A stretch of DNA of 64,000 nt. Origin: Erodium maritimum. Its lineage: Eukaryota > Streptophyta > Magnoliopsida > Geraniales > Geraniaceae. The stretch's first letter is position 1; every line of letters begins with the position of its first letter. Below are positions 12,644 to 27,640 of the stretch, piece by piece. Below the pieces are notes generated by a model, which searched no databases, was not told the origin of the DNA, and saw only the letters and a program-made list of their open reading frames with translations. The position numbers and the translations under genes were made by a program. The stretch is taken from positions 48,439,039-48,503,038 of the forward strand of contig OY997590.1 in the NCBI GenBank assembly GCA_963921825.1, in the 5' to 3' direction.

Positions 12644-14863
12644 GAGCAAGAACAACGATACGCGCCCGCGCCCCATTTCGCGCGCTCCGGGAACGTTCCC
12701 CGCTGGCCGGTCCACTGCAGACACCCAAAATCCCGCTCCCGCTCCGCAATCGCTGGCCGAGCGCGTTGGACGCGCCTGCGCGCTCCAGCTGCGCTGGCAG
12801 CCTGTGGGCATGCCACGTGTCCCGACCGTTGCACCTCAAACGACTAGTTTTTTTTTTAATTCAAAAATCACCAAATAAAACCCTATAAATACCCCTTTCC
12901 TCTCATATTTTCCACACCACTTCCTACTTCAACTATCCAACTTCACTCTCTCCTTCCCAACTTCTCCTCTCTCGTTTCAATTATTCTCGCGAAAAATGTC
13001 GGGCGACGCTGGGTCTCGTGCACACTCATTTGGGGACGAACGAGAATTCACCCCGGACGAACTGGCACGAGGTTTCAGAGACATTCTGACGGGCCCTCGC
13101 TCCCACTCCCCAAGCTCGAACCCGGGGTCGAGTTCAGGTTAGTGCAAACTTATTTTATTGTATTAATGCATTGTATTCATTTTTTTGATTAATTATTTGC
13201 ACTTATTTTATTTTTGAGCACTTGATTTAATGTATAATTTTTGTTGTATTAAATTTTTGAGCACTTAATTTAATGTATAAATATTTTTGTCAGGGCAAAC
13301 CAGTAACCCACATTACCAAATGGTGTCAGGGTTCCAACTGCCCCCACAAGGGTTCCAAGTGCAATCACAATGGAACATGCCCCCACCAGAGTCACAATCA
13401 CAATGGGGCGTGGGACCCCAATTCTACAACTACGAGGGTCATCCACTACCCGACGTAGAAACCCCCCAACCATCCTCTTCCCAACGACGAGGCCGAGCCC
13501 GAGGCCAACCCCGAGACCAATCGGTAGAACCAGAGGCGGATGGCCGGCCATTCAGCAAGGAGGAGGACAACTGGCTCATAACTTGCTGGTTAGCAACATC
13601 AAGAGACGGCGTCAAGGGCAACTCGCAAACCGGCAACACATTCTGGTGCTCAGTGCAGAGGAAATACAACGACCAGAGCCGTTACCCACCTCGCCGCTGG
13701 GCAGCCATCAAGAAACGTTGGCTCAGAGGTTCCAGCCAGACAAGGAGGATGCTCGACTATATGAAGAGGTCCAGGGAAGAGAAGCCGAGCGGCGCAAACG
13801 ACGACGAGCACTTGAGACGTGCGAAGGAAATGTGGGAGAAAGATGGGAAATTGGTTAGTAACCACCCGCTAAAGTTCGACCTGGATCATTGGGTCTGGAG
13901 GCTCGATGGCAATGAGAAGTTCAGTGCCGAGGAGGGCACAATGGGAACTGTCCGCCGTCAAGTACGCCAACAACGACATCGGTTGGATGAGGCTGGGGCT
14001 TACAGCTCAACCCCACCCACAAGCACAGGGGAGGAGGGAACACATATCAGTGGTGAGTCCCAACAACCAGAATGGGGAGGAAGCGAGAACTACGAGGGGA
14101 CTCAAGTCCCTCTTAGCGACACACCCCCATCCCCTGAGGCCGACCCAAGTCCCAGTCCCCGACCGCAAGGGAAGAAGGCAGCGAAGGCCGCAAAGAAGGG
14201 GACCGTCCTCACGGCCCAAATGTCTGCCTTCGTCGAGCTGGAACGTTCACGGGTGGATGCTGAACGTTCACGTCGCGAACAACATGTAGAAAGGCATCGC
14301 CTCATACAGTCATTAACCCAACAGTGGGAATCAAACCTCGCCACCTACAAGGAGGTTCTGGGGGCGGATACATCTTCCTACGACGAAGAGGCTATGGCAG
14401 ACCATAAGTTTTTCAAGTCCGAACTGCGACAACTCATATCCACCCTTAAAGCCCAAATCGAAGAACTTCGACGACAACCCCCACCATCGGATGTCGGCCC
14501 AACAGACGATGATTCTTGAACTTGTATTTGGTTTTGGGTTGTATTAAAAGGGGTTGAATAAAATTAGAAGTTCATTTATATTCGTGTTGAATTTATTTAT
14601 TAATTATTGATTGTCCTTAATTATTTATTTCCAAAATTGTTTAAATTATAAACAATTTAAACGGTTTTTGATAACGAATTAAATAAAACAGGAAAATAAC
14701 AAATAATAATCCAGTCAGCACTGTTCTGCACTCCCAGGACCTCAAGGTCCTTTCTGTTGCAAAACACCCACTTTTCTGCACTCCCACTCTCTGACTTTTG
14801 TCCACTCAGCACAAGGTATGCACTCCCACTCCTTGACTAAGGTCCTTTCTGTTGTACATGCCC
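12644..14863 (+). mobile_element. PIF/Harbinger-type element carrying only the Myb/SANT gene
   Basis: The ends are flanked by TAA (12641-12643 and 14864-14866), the 3-bp TSD usual for PIF/Harbinger. The termini are inverted and degenerate: GAGCAAGAACAAC on the left against GGGCATGTACAAC on the right, 10 of 13 matching. The whole 2220-bp body is accounted for by one two-exon gene plus GC-rich 5' and AT-rich 3' flanks. No DDE transposase sequence is present, so it would depend on a transposase in trans. It lies just upstream of the aminotransferase gene. Confidence 0.7.
12996..14519 (+). CDS. Harbinger accessory protein (Myb/SANT-like, NAM-associated C-terminus)
   Basis: Two exons, 12996-13137 and 13294-14519, joined by a 156-bp GT-AG intron (CAG/GTTAGT to TTTTGTCAG), give 455 codons without interruption. 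Residues about 133-190 form a trihelix/SANT-like domain (FSKEEDNWLITCWLATS, NTFWCSVQRKYND, RWAAIKKRW), the DNA-binding module of Harbinger ORF1 proteins. Basic patches lie at 112-121 and near 318 (KKAAKAAKKG). A charged coiled segment (ERSRVDAERSRREQHVERHR) leads into a C-terminal region like that of NAM-associated proteins. In the family this protein binds the transposase and element ends and helps nuclear entry. Exon 1 (MSGDAGSRAHSF) fixes the start. Plant genomes often mislabel such genes as glutathione S-transferase T3-like. The open frame suggests recent or continuing selection, or youth. Confidence 0.8.
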
Positions 14864-15030
14864 TAATCAATTTGCTCAAAAGTAGGCGCGGTCCGGTTGG
14901 GTCAGAAAGTGGGCCCACGGAGATACGTGAAACTGCAAAAGTCTCCACGGCATCATGTTACGCAGTGTACTTATTAGGGTTTATCCCTTAAACATTCTGG
15001 CAGGATTTTCCCCGAGAAAGTCAATCGAAA
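14864..15030 (+). promoter_or_regulatory. Aminotransferase proximal promoter and 5' leader
   Basis: Only this short interval lies between the Harbinger-type element and the aminotransferase start codon. It holds a palindromic GTGGGCCCAC (14909-14918), which contains the TGGGCC site II core common in plant housekeeping promoters, and an AGGGTTTA motif near 14976-14983 (telo-box-like). I see no convincing TATA box. The transcription start cannot be read. Confidence 0.5.
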
Positions 15031-18466
<3,436 letters not shown>

Positions 18467-20020
18467 ACCAACCAGGTATCGTCCCAGCCTAATAATGAAG
18501 AAATGTTTTACCTCAAGTTTTAGACCTTAGGTGTTTCTCTATTAAGTCACTACTCATTTTGCTCTATTTTGTTGAAAGATGAATTGTTAGCAATTATTTA
18601 TCTGTTGTACAACATGAAACTTAGTTAATTACACGAATAATAAGGGTTTACTATCCTTGCGAGTATCATTTCTGCCTTGTTTAAGTGAATATTAGAAAAG
18701 TTAGCCTGCTAGCTTTCTCCCAAAAGCCTAGAGCTTCAATTTTAGGGCCTCTCAACATGTTGGTTTTACTTCACACATCGAAAATTTGCAATAGGGTTGC
18801 ATGCTATTGGTCATAGAAATCATGATGAACTGCCCAAATAAGCCATCTTTTGCTGGTGAAAACACAAATTCTGTGCATAAAATTGAGCCATATTGAAGCC
18901 ATGGACATTGGCAAAATGTAAGAAGTCATATATTGTATATATCAGTGTTCTATAACTCGGGAGAACTCAGAAAAATCAAACCACCGAGTCTGAGAAGTGT
19001 AAATCAATGAGGAACTCAATCAGAGTTTTAGAACACTGGTATATATATGTATACAAGGAATAAAAATAACCAAAATACATTTTCAGTAACACCCTGTCCA
19101 TAAGGTCTTTATGCATATTAAAATCTTATATCAGTATATCACCAAAAATAAAAAACTTTACCAGATGAGAAACACTGAAACCCAAATGTAATGATGAATG
19201 GAGCTACATCATAAGAAACATCTATGTACTGGGTAACCGTAATCACAAACTTTTTTTTGCAAGAATTTAACTGGACTATTTGTGTAATTATAGTTGTCCA
19301 ACATCTCGACCAGTGTCGGGTGCTTTTCTACATTTACAGATAGCTTCCAATCAAAAACTGAACTTCCTTTATTGAAAATGTTTGTCAATTCTGTCTAAAA
19401 TGATATAAAGAATCTTGCGGGTAGAATGAACTGTCCTCTTGAAACAATATCTCTGATCTATGTTTTTCCTGTAAGCACTTAAATGAAACCCTTATGATTT
19501 CTGGGTAGTTCCAAGGCCTGTTAGCATATGATTCAACTCGAATGGGATTTGTAAGTTCTTGCAGCCAAGTACATCTCTGCAAACATAATATTGTCTTTCT
19601 TGAAGCTTTTGTTTCATCGATTATGATCAGGATCGCCTAATTTTGTTGCTTTCCAAATGATATACACGCATTTGGCATCTATAGCTCCATGACGGCGTTC
19701 CATTAGAGAACGGAAATGCCATATTCTATACAACATACCTCTTTACAGTATGATACAACCAGAACTTAGATTCTGGTATGCAATGAAAGGCACGAGCTGA
19801 AGAGAACGAAATGTTTGAACGTACAGGAGAATGTCACTAAAATCTGGGTCCAAACTACCGGGTCTATCAGTAAGTTCATGAGTATGTGCCCATGAATCCA
19901 ATGATGAAACATGAATGTGCCCAAGTGGCGGATTTATCTCATTCTAAACCTATCTTTGTTATGCTGAATTTTATGAAGTTACATTGCAAGATCCAAATAA
20001 ATTTATAAGCATATGTTTGT
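18467..20020. other. Aminotransferase 3' flank, non-coding
   Basis: AT-rich sequence after the aminotransferase stop, presumably including its 3' UTR. Apart from a 96-bp hAT MITE (18943-19038) I see only short frames, such as a 65-codon minus-strand frame at 19385-19582 with no recognisable motif. No RNA gene was seen. Confidence 0.6.
18943..19038. mobile_element. 96-bp hAT-like MITE
   Basis: Terminal inverted repeats CAGTGTTCTATAACTCGG and, on the other strand, CAGTGTTCTAAAACTCTG bound a 96-bp element. An 8-bp TSD GTATATAT lies on both sides (18935-18942 and 19039-19046). TIRs starting CAGTG with an 8-bp TSD are typical of hAT MITEs. The low-complexity TSD is a slight weakness. Confidence 0.75.
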
Positions 20021-20383
20021 GGTTTGTTTGAAAAATGAACTGGGAGAAGATACGTGACATTGTTATCTGTTTGGTAAACAATTGTTTCCTTCTATATTTG
20101 TGGTTAGGGCTTGTTGGTTTAAGGTGTTGGCCATCGGCGAGTAGTTTGGCCATTGCGTCTTTTACTTGTCTACCTTCAGAATCAAATTTGGATATAATGT
20201 GTTCGCGTGGTATACTCTCCAATCTGTCTCTGTCGTTTGTGGTGTTGGCCGTCGATTTATTAGTGACCGTCTTCCAGCCTGTGTGAGATTGATGGTAAGA
20301 CACGGTGCTTTACATTCTATCGCATTTGATTGAGGATATGTAGGTATCGTTTTGTGTTTAATGGTTGGAAAATCCGGGTTTTG

Positions 20384-22899
20384 TGTCACGCCCCAATTTC
20401 AGTAAAACCGAACTCGGAACGCTAACGTTTAAAACAATAAAATATTTTCAGACATTTTAAATACATCGCTTTAAAACCACCATTTACTTAAACAAAAACA
20501 ATATTTACAACTCAAGAGTACGTCCCACAAGCGGACAAAAGAATACAGGTGTACGTCGCTAGACACAAAAACGTCGCTAGACACAAAAATAAAACCCGGA
20601 CTCCCGCTCCTAGCTCTTCAAGCTTCGGAAGCTCACCTAGTCCATCCCGCGACCAGTACCTGTAGGAAAAGCAGCTAGGGGTGAGCGTTCGCTCACCACC
20701 ACGGATAACAGGCTGACTACGGCATACTTAGCAGACAATGCCGGTAACACCAACAATAAACCCAACACCGGGGATCACTATCCCCAACTCAAGTAGCCCA
20801 ACTGACTCACAACCCGCCATCTTCCTCAACCTACTCAACACTCGGACACGTACTGTAGACCCGACACAACGATCACGACCTCTTCCAAGGACACAAGGAC
20901 AACCACGCAACACCCAAGATCACAAATGATCGCACGCCAAACAAGATCACAAATGATCGCACACCAAACAAGATCACAAAGGATCACATTCCTGTCAGTT
21001 GCTCAGTGCCGGTTGCTAACCGGCTGGGCTCGAGCCTGCCCCACGCACTTTGCCGATCCCTGTTAGGCTCCAGGCGGTCGACCTGTAGGCGATAAACCGA
21101 GCTACTTTTCCGATAGCTAGTCGGAAGGGGAGCTGCCCTCTCATCGCCTAAAAACGCTCAACCTACCAATCCCTGTCAGGTCAGGCTAGCCAAAAAACGC
21201 TCGACTTTACCGATCCCTGTCAGGTAAGCCAGCCATACTCCACGCAACTTCCTGACACAAAGTTGGGTCACTAACCTCGGGCAAACACAATCACAATCAC
21301 AAGCAAGGTTCAACAAACAGCAACAAGACCAGTTCGACACTCCACAGGCACTCATGGCCACTCAAGACACCAACGGTAAAACACGGGTTCAACAACCCCA
21401 CGGGCTCTCATGGCCTCCCAAGACACACCAACAGTAACTCACGGGCTCAACAACCCCACGTGCACTCACGGCCTCCCAAGACATACCAACAGTAAAACAC
21501 GGGCTCTCATGGCCACCCAAGACACCAACAGTAAAACACGGGTTCTCATGGCCTCCCAAGACACACCAACAGTAGCTCACGGGCTCAACAACTCCACGGG
21601 CACTCATGGCCACCCAAGACACACCGAAAATAACTCACAGGCTCAACAAACCCCACGGGCACTCACGGCCTCCCAAGACACACCAACAGTAACTCACAGG
21701 CTCAACAACCCCACGGGCACTCACGGCCTCCCAAGACACACCGACAATAACTCACGGGCTCAACAACCCCACGGGCACTCATGGCCACCCAAGACACAAC
21801 AGTAATACGGGCTCTCATGGCCACCTAAGACACAACTGCACAATCAACCTCCGGGCATAACCAATGCCTCCAGCAGTTCTAATATCAACAAGTTCACAAT
21901 CAACCTCCGGGCATGGTCATATGCCTCCAGTAATTCTAATATCGATAAGTTCACTGCTCCTACGACACTACTAAGTGTCACACACATTTCCAATCTTCGA
22001 TAACCTACTTAACCCACGACACCCAAGTGTCACATGCATTTCTAATATTCGATAACCTACTTAACCCACGACACCCAAGTGTCACATGCATTTCTACTGT
22101 TAACTTTCCCTAGTCAGGGCCGAGATCCGGCTACTTTTCCCTACCTCGTATGCTTTCTCCAAAAGCGCACAAATAAGCTTCGGCGTGATCTCTGTCACTC
22201 GCCTAGCTTTCCCTTTCTTCTGTCCGTAGCACGATTGTAGAGGAAGACGAGGTGAGCTTGAATCTTCGAACTTTGAGACGATCCAAAGGTTGAGCTCGTG
22301 AATAGTACCCCTCCAAAGCCCTAGCTCTCTTCTTCTCCTTCTCATTCTCTCTCTAAACCTCTCTTCTTTTTCTAATTTTTTTTCCTTTTTCTTTTAGCCT
22401 TGGCCGAACCCCCCTTATCTCTCTTCTTTAGTTTCCCCCCAAAACATAACACCACCACTTGTTTGACAAGTGGTTAGGTGGGTCCCACACCTTTTTGGAA
22501 AAATTTCCTAGATATTTTCCAATCAGATTCGCGAAATTTGGACGTTTCGGGCCCCGAACGGGCACTTTTTCCAAGAAATTACGAAACTTGGCGGGCTACA
22601 AGGAAACGGCTCAACTAAGATCGCTGCGATGACGGCTAAGCTTTTTGGATCCAAAACGGTCCTCGAATGGACCAAAACGTCGCTCGGTTGACTTTTCCAG
22701 CGAAAAGTCAACATTTCCCAAATTGGTCATAAAGTTGTCCTGAGTCCCCCGGAACTCACTTTGGTCGATATCGGGGTCAACTTACGTCCGGTATGACCCT
22801 CGGAGTCAATTTTAGGTTTAATTTAGTGCATGACCAAATTTTTTAAATTTTCCTGTTTTTCGCAGGTTTGACTGGCGTTGACCGGGAGTGGTTATTACA
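20384..22899. mobile_element. Solo LTR, probably Ty3/Gypsy type
   Basis: A 2516-bp insertion bounded by TG...CA (TGTCACGCCCC to GTTATTACA) with a 5-bp TSD TTTTG at 20379-20383 and 22900-22904. No polymerase, gag or primer site is present, so it is an LTR left by recombination between the two LTRs of a full element. The GGGGCGTGACA-type end on the minus strand is common at Gypsy LTR 3' ends, so minus orientation is likely but not proven. It is a fossil. The inner part is rich in tandem repeats. Confidence 0.85.
21340..21835. repeat. Minisatellite inside the solo LTR
   Basis: About eight imperfect head-to-tail copies of a unit of roughly 60 bp built from TCATGGCC, CCCAAGACACACCAACAGTA, CTCACGGGCTCAACAACCCC and ACGGGCACT blocks; some copies lack the middle block and are about 36 bp. 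Two further duplications follow: a 60-bp pair starting AACCTCCGGGCAT (21848 and 21902) and a pair with ACCCACGACACCCAAGTGTC (22013 and 22062). Three short GATCACAAATGATCGCAC-like units lie at about 20919-20985. Confidence 0.85.
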
Positions 22900-24065
22900 T
22901 TTTGACCTTGTTTATTCTTGTGTGATTCATGGTAGGAAAATCAGGGTTATAGACCTAATTTATCGTCTTGTTCTTAATGTTTGTAAAATGTGGATATTCA
23001 AACCATTTTCGGTGTGTTCTCCCCTTGCCGGTTTCTTCTAAGGCTGATCTTGCATGTCAGCGCTCGAGTTTGTTTCTGGTTTTGGTTGTTGGTTTCTTTA
23101 TTTGTGTTTTACCCTTGTAGTTGGATGCGTCCTTTTTTTTGGGTTTTTGAGGTTTGTAGCTAGACTTTGTATTCCTCTCTCAGCTCTAAATAGGTTTTAA
23201 TTTAAATTTGCTTTATCAATAAAAAAATCAATTTGATAATCCAAGTGGAGTATTATCGATGTGTATCTACATTGCTGCAAAAGAATTAAAAAAATTACAT
23301 TTATTTTGAGACATTCGTTTTAAGAAAGTTATGGATTAAGAAAGGGGACCTTGTATCATTGTGACCCTTCTCGTAATTGCTCTCTACTGGTCAAATATAC
23401 TAGGGAAAATTTGATTTTACCACCCTGGCAAACATTTAATTTCAGTTTGATACCCTGGCATAAATTTTTATCAGTTTCATACCCAAACTAAACTTTTAAT
23501 TTCACTTTCATACCCAGTCGGGTAAAATGTCCAAAATACCCCTAACTATTACTCAAATTTTCATCTCATACCATTGGCTCAGAATTTGAAAATAAGTGAA
23601 ATGACAATAATACCCTTCATTATTAGGGTGTTAAACTGAAATTTTCACTATTTTTAAAATAAAATCAGTTTTTTTATATATTTAGTTTTTTTTTTCTCGA
23701 AAATTCACTATTTATTTTCAAAAATTCAGATTTTATTTATAAAAATTATTTTTTTTTTCAAAAAAAAATCAGATTTTAATCTAAAAATACATAAAAATCA
23801 TATTTTATTTTTTTTAAATACATAAAATCAGTTTTTATTTAATTAATATTTAATTATTTTTTTTTTGATTTTTTCATATGTCTAAAACTCATCCCCTTTC
23901 TCTCTCCTCCTCTCCGTTTCTCACCTAAAACCCACTTCACAGACCTCCAATTCATCATCTTCATCAACAATCCTCAAGAACACCCAAATTAAATTCCTCT
24001 TATGCCCAAATGATTACTTTCTCTCTTTAAAATTTCCATATCTGATTTTTTGCACATGAAGCTCA

Positions 24066-24422
<357 letters not shown>

Positions 24423-24597
24423 CTAGAAAATTTGTTCTTGATAACCTTGTCAAGAGAAATCATTTACCTTTGGCTCTTTTGTGCAAATGGAAGATGAGAG
24501 GAGAGAGACGAAGGAGGAGGAGAGAGAAAATATAAGTAGAAAAATGGAAAAACTGAAAAGAAAAAAAACAAATATAATGAAATATTAATTAAATTAA

Positions 24598-25063
24598 GGG
24601 TTAATTCCACCTCAGTACCCTAAATCTTTCATATTTCATTTAGAGTACCCTAAATCTTTTTTGTGTCATCTCAGTACCCTAAATCTTTCATATTTCATTT
24701 AGAGTACCCTAAATCTTTTTTGTGTCACCTCAGTACCCTAAACTTTTATTAATTTCATTTTAGTACCCCTAAACTTTCATTAATTTCATTTTAGTACTCA
24801 CCGTTAACTTGACCATAATTTTGGTTGTTGGTGAGGGGTAGTATGGTCATTTTACCTGTTTTGGATGGAAAATCATATGTAAAGTTAACGGTGGGTACTG
24901 AAATGGAATTAATGAAAGTTTAGGGTACCAAGGTGACACAAAAAAGATTCAGGGTACTATAAATGAATTAATGAAAGTTTAGGGTACTGAGGTGACACAA
25001 AAAAGATTTAGGGTACTCTAAATGAAATATGAAAGATTTAGGGTGCTGAGGTGGAATTATCCC
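24598..25063. mobile_element. Mutator-like MITE nested in the Pack-MULE
   Basis: The 466-bp element begins GGGTTAATTCCACCTCAGTACC and ends with its near reverse complement, GGTGGAATTATCCC near-palindrome included. A perfect 9-bp TSD TTAAATTAA (24589-24597 and 25064-25072) bounds it. The arms contain repeated AGTACCCTAAATCTTT units, so the arms are themselves internally repetitive. It is non-coding and of the same group as the MITE at 17044-17317. Confidence 0.88.
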
Positions 25064-25449
25064 TTAAATTAATAAAACTGATTTTTATGTATTTTTTTAA
25101 AAAAACTGATTTTTACGTATTTTTAAAATTAAAATCTGATTTTTTGAAAATAAAAATTGAATTTATAAAAAAACTGATTTTATTTTAAAATTAGTGAAAT
25201 TTTCAGTTTAACACCCTAAACAATGAAGGGTATTATTGTCATTTCACTTATTTTCAAATTCTGAGCCAATGACATGAGATGAAAATTTGAGTAATAGTTA
25301 GGGGTATTTTGGACATTTTACCCAGCTGGGTATGAAAGTGAAATTAAAAGTTTGGTTTGGGTATGAAACTGATAAAAATTTATGCCAGGGTATCAAACTG
25401 AAATTAAATGTTTGCTAGGGTGGTAAAATGAAATTTTCCCAATATACTA

Positions 25450-25730
25450 ACAAGAAAAGAAGAGAAATTTTCTATGTTGTTGGTATTGTAGGTCAACTTT
25501 TGGCCTCTATCTATTAGAGGCCGTTTGTGTCTAATATCAGAGGTAAGCATTATCGGTTTCTACTTTGCTTACAACCTCTGAGCAATGGTGTATGGATATA
25601 TGGCATTACTGTTGAAAAACATGACTATTGTTGTTGTTTTGAATGTTAAAAAAAATCGATAACTTTTGAGAATGAATAACTATTATTTTTGTCAATAAAT
25701 ACATTGCACTTCAGCTATCATGATAACCTA
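25450..25730. other. No feature recognised
   Basis: AT-rich sequence between the Pack-MULE TSD and the next retroposon. I see no coding, structural or repeat signal in it. Confidence 0.5.
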
Positions 25731-26875
25731 AGATCCATTCATCCTTCTATGTAAGAAAAAGTCTTGTCTAGAGAGAGAGTCAGTCCGTCTTCTCTCTAGA
25801 GAACCCTAGAGTCTTCTCTTCCTTCCCCGCCGTGTTTTTTTCTTCCTCCACTGGTGGTCTCCTGGCCCTCACGACTACAGAGGTTGTCGACGGGGGTAGT
25901 ATCCTTGTGTTTTCTCCAGCCGTGCCTCCTCTCTATCCCTCTCAAGAGCGCCTCTCTCTTGTCGACCACCGAGCCTTCTCAGATCTGGAGTGGGACGATC
26001 TTCTACGCCTATAAAGGTGTGGATCTTCGCGGATTTGCGCTAGGTTCCTACCTGTTCGGTAGGTGGATTGTGTTTCAGCCGCCCCCTTTTCTTTTTCTTC
26101 CTTCCTCGTCTATCCTCTAGCGATTTGTGCCCTCTTCTCTTTGTCGGTGTCGGAACAACTAGATCTGGTCATGGGTTTTCTTCTACGCCCTTATTTGGTT
26201 TCCTTCCCCCCCCCCGTCCTTTCTATTTTTCATTGGGTCTTCTTATGTTCCTGTCCACGTCTGTAGTTCGAGCTCGTCGATTATCAGGGTTGGCAGTCGA
26301 CGAGTTTATTGGGCTCCTCTGCCTTTTGAAGCCATTTGTTAAATAGTTAGGTTCTGCCGGGTTCCGATATTTATATCGGATTTTCTCAATTGTGTCAGGT
26401 TCTTGCCACCAACATTTAAAGACCGTCGTTCTCTTTTTCGAGGATAGCGTTCTTTTGAAATAAGAGAAGGTTTATTTCCTTATTTGGTTAAGGGTAGGAG
26501 TGTCTTTGGTTGTTGGAGGCTATCGGTTCTTCCTGTGCTTAATGGTGGATAAATCTGGTATTTTAAGCATGTTTTCAAAATTGTGCTCCATGGTTGATAA
26601 ATCCGGGTTGAAGACCTTAGTTTCTTTGCTGTGTTTAGCTTTCATCTTCACTTCATTGTCTTCTGCACCCCTGGTTGGGTTGGTCATTTGTGTTCCACTG
26701 GTTGTACTCTCACTTATTGAGATCTGTTGGTTGTTATTCAAGTTTTCCCTCTGTTTGTTGAGGTTGGTTGAGGTTCCTATTATAGTGGAATGGTTTTTGT
26801 TTGTTCTTCACCCTTGCTCTTCACTTCAAATAGTAGGTTTTATAATATGTCTTTGCCGATAAATAAAAAGGAAGA
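25731..26875 (+). mobile_element. Family B non-coding retroposon
   Basis: The 5' part has the family's CTAGAGAGAGAG and CTCTCTAGAGAACCCTAGAG stretch (compare 63600-63650 on the minus strand). The 3' part has GGTTGATAAATCCGGGTTGAAGACC, and the end is a TGCTCTTCACTTCAAATAGTAGGTTT segment followed by an A-rich tail. It is plus-strand and non-coding; open frames here lack any domain. I found no clear TSD, so both ends are approximate. Confidence 0.6.
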
Positions 26876-27640
26876 TTAGTACCGTGGTGTAAGCAATCAA
26901 GCACATCCATCAATCTTTGCGTAGTATGAGAAGCAAATAGAAGAAGTATTGGTCGAACGAAAGGTTTCCAGAAATGGTGGGCCAACGTACTTGTTGAGAT
27001 CAAGATTCATACGAACATTTGGGTGCCTATGCATCTCATTTACATTAGGAAGAGAATTGCCAGGGCCTCATCGTAGCACTAAGTGTTAGATATTTGTCAG
27101 TCCACTAGTAGTTGGTCTATTTTATAGATAGGAAATACCCGTCGTGGTTTGCACGAGAATCTTTTGAGATTTGTCCTCCTTACTTGTACCGATTTAGTAA
27201 CCATTAGAATTACCATTGACCACTGTGAGAAGTGGATTTATAAACACCGCACAACACACTTTACACTCAGTCTCACTCATTAAGACCTACCACATATTCA
27301 TAGTTCTCGCTCTACTTATTTATATGACCATCCACTTTGGGCCTTTGTCATAGTCTCTTTAGAAATTATGGATCCCCACCATAAAACTCTACTTTAGGAC
27401 AATTTTTATGGGCGAATAAAGTGTAAATAAAAATTATACTAGGGTAGTGCAGCAGTGACAACTTTAGTTGAAGATGTTTTAAGATGAGATTCACTCAGCA
27501 CTTCCATGTGGAATTGACCGGTAGTTTATCATAATCTATACTTTCTTGTTGAATGTCATGTCTTAAGCATGAAAATCAAGTCAAACTTGAGCATGGTAAA
27601 TGGTGTTGTTAGGGCCTTCACACAATAACCGCTAAAAAAC
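26876..27640. other. Unassigned intergenic stretch
   Basis: Lies between two family B retroposons. No long frame, inverted terminal repeat or known motif was seen. It may be older transposon remnants. Confidence 0.4.

Larger units (their letters stand above)
20021..23231 (+). mobile_element. Family B retroposon 3' part, split by a solo LTR
   Basis: The pieces 20021-20383 and 22900-23231 join across the solo LTR. The right piece shows the family B 3' segment (GGAAAATCAGGGTTATAGACC, then GTCAGCGCTCGAGTTTGT, then GGTTTTAATTTAAATTTG and an A-rich tail). The same order is seen at 29430-29695 and 53760-54102. It is 5'-truncated with a start near 20021 that I cannot fix, has no coding capacity, and I found no TSD. 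Confidence 0.6.

Noticed and set aside
12572-12839. Minus-strand frames of 64-79 codons upstream of the Myb/SANT gene
   Set aside because: They straddle the TAA target site and the GC-rich 5' flank of the Harbinger-type element; no conserved motif.
19385-19582. 65-codon minus-strand frame in the aminotransferase 3' flank
   Set aside because: No start context, splice support or recognisable domain; kept only as a note in the flank entry.
21340-22090. CRISPR-like repeat array
   Set aside because: The units are tandem with no unique spacers, the genome is a plant, and the array lies within an LTR with a 5-bp TSD.
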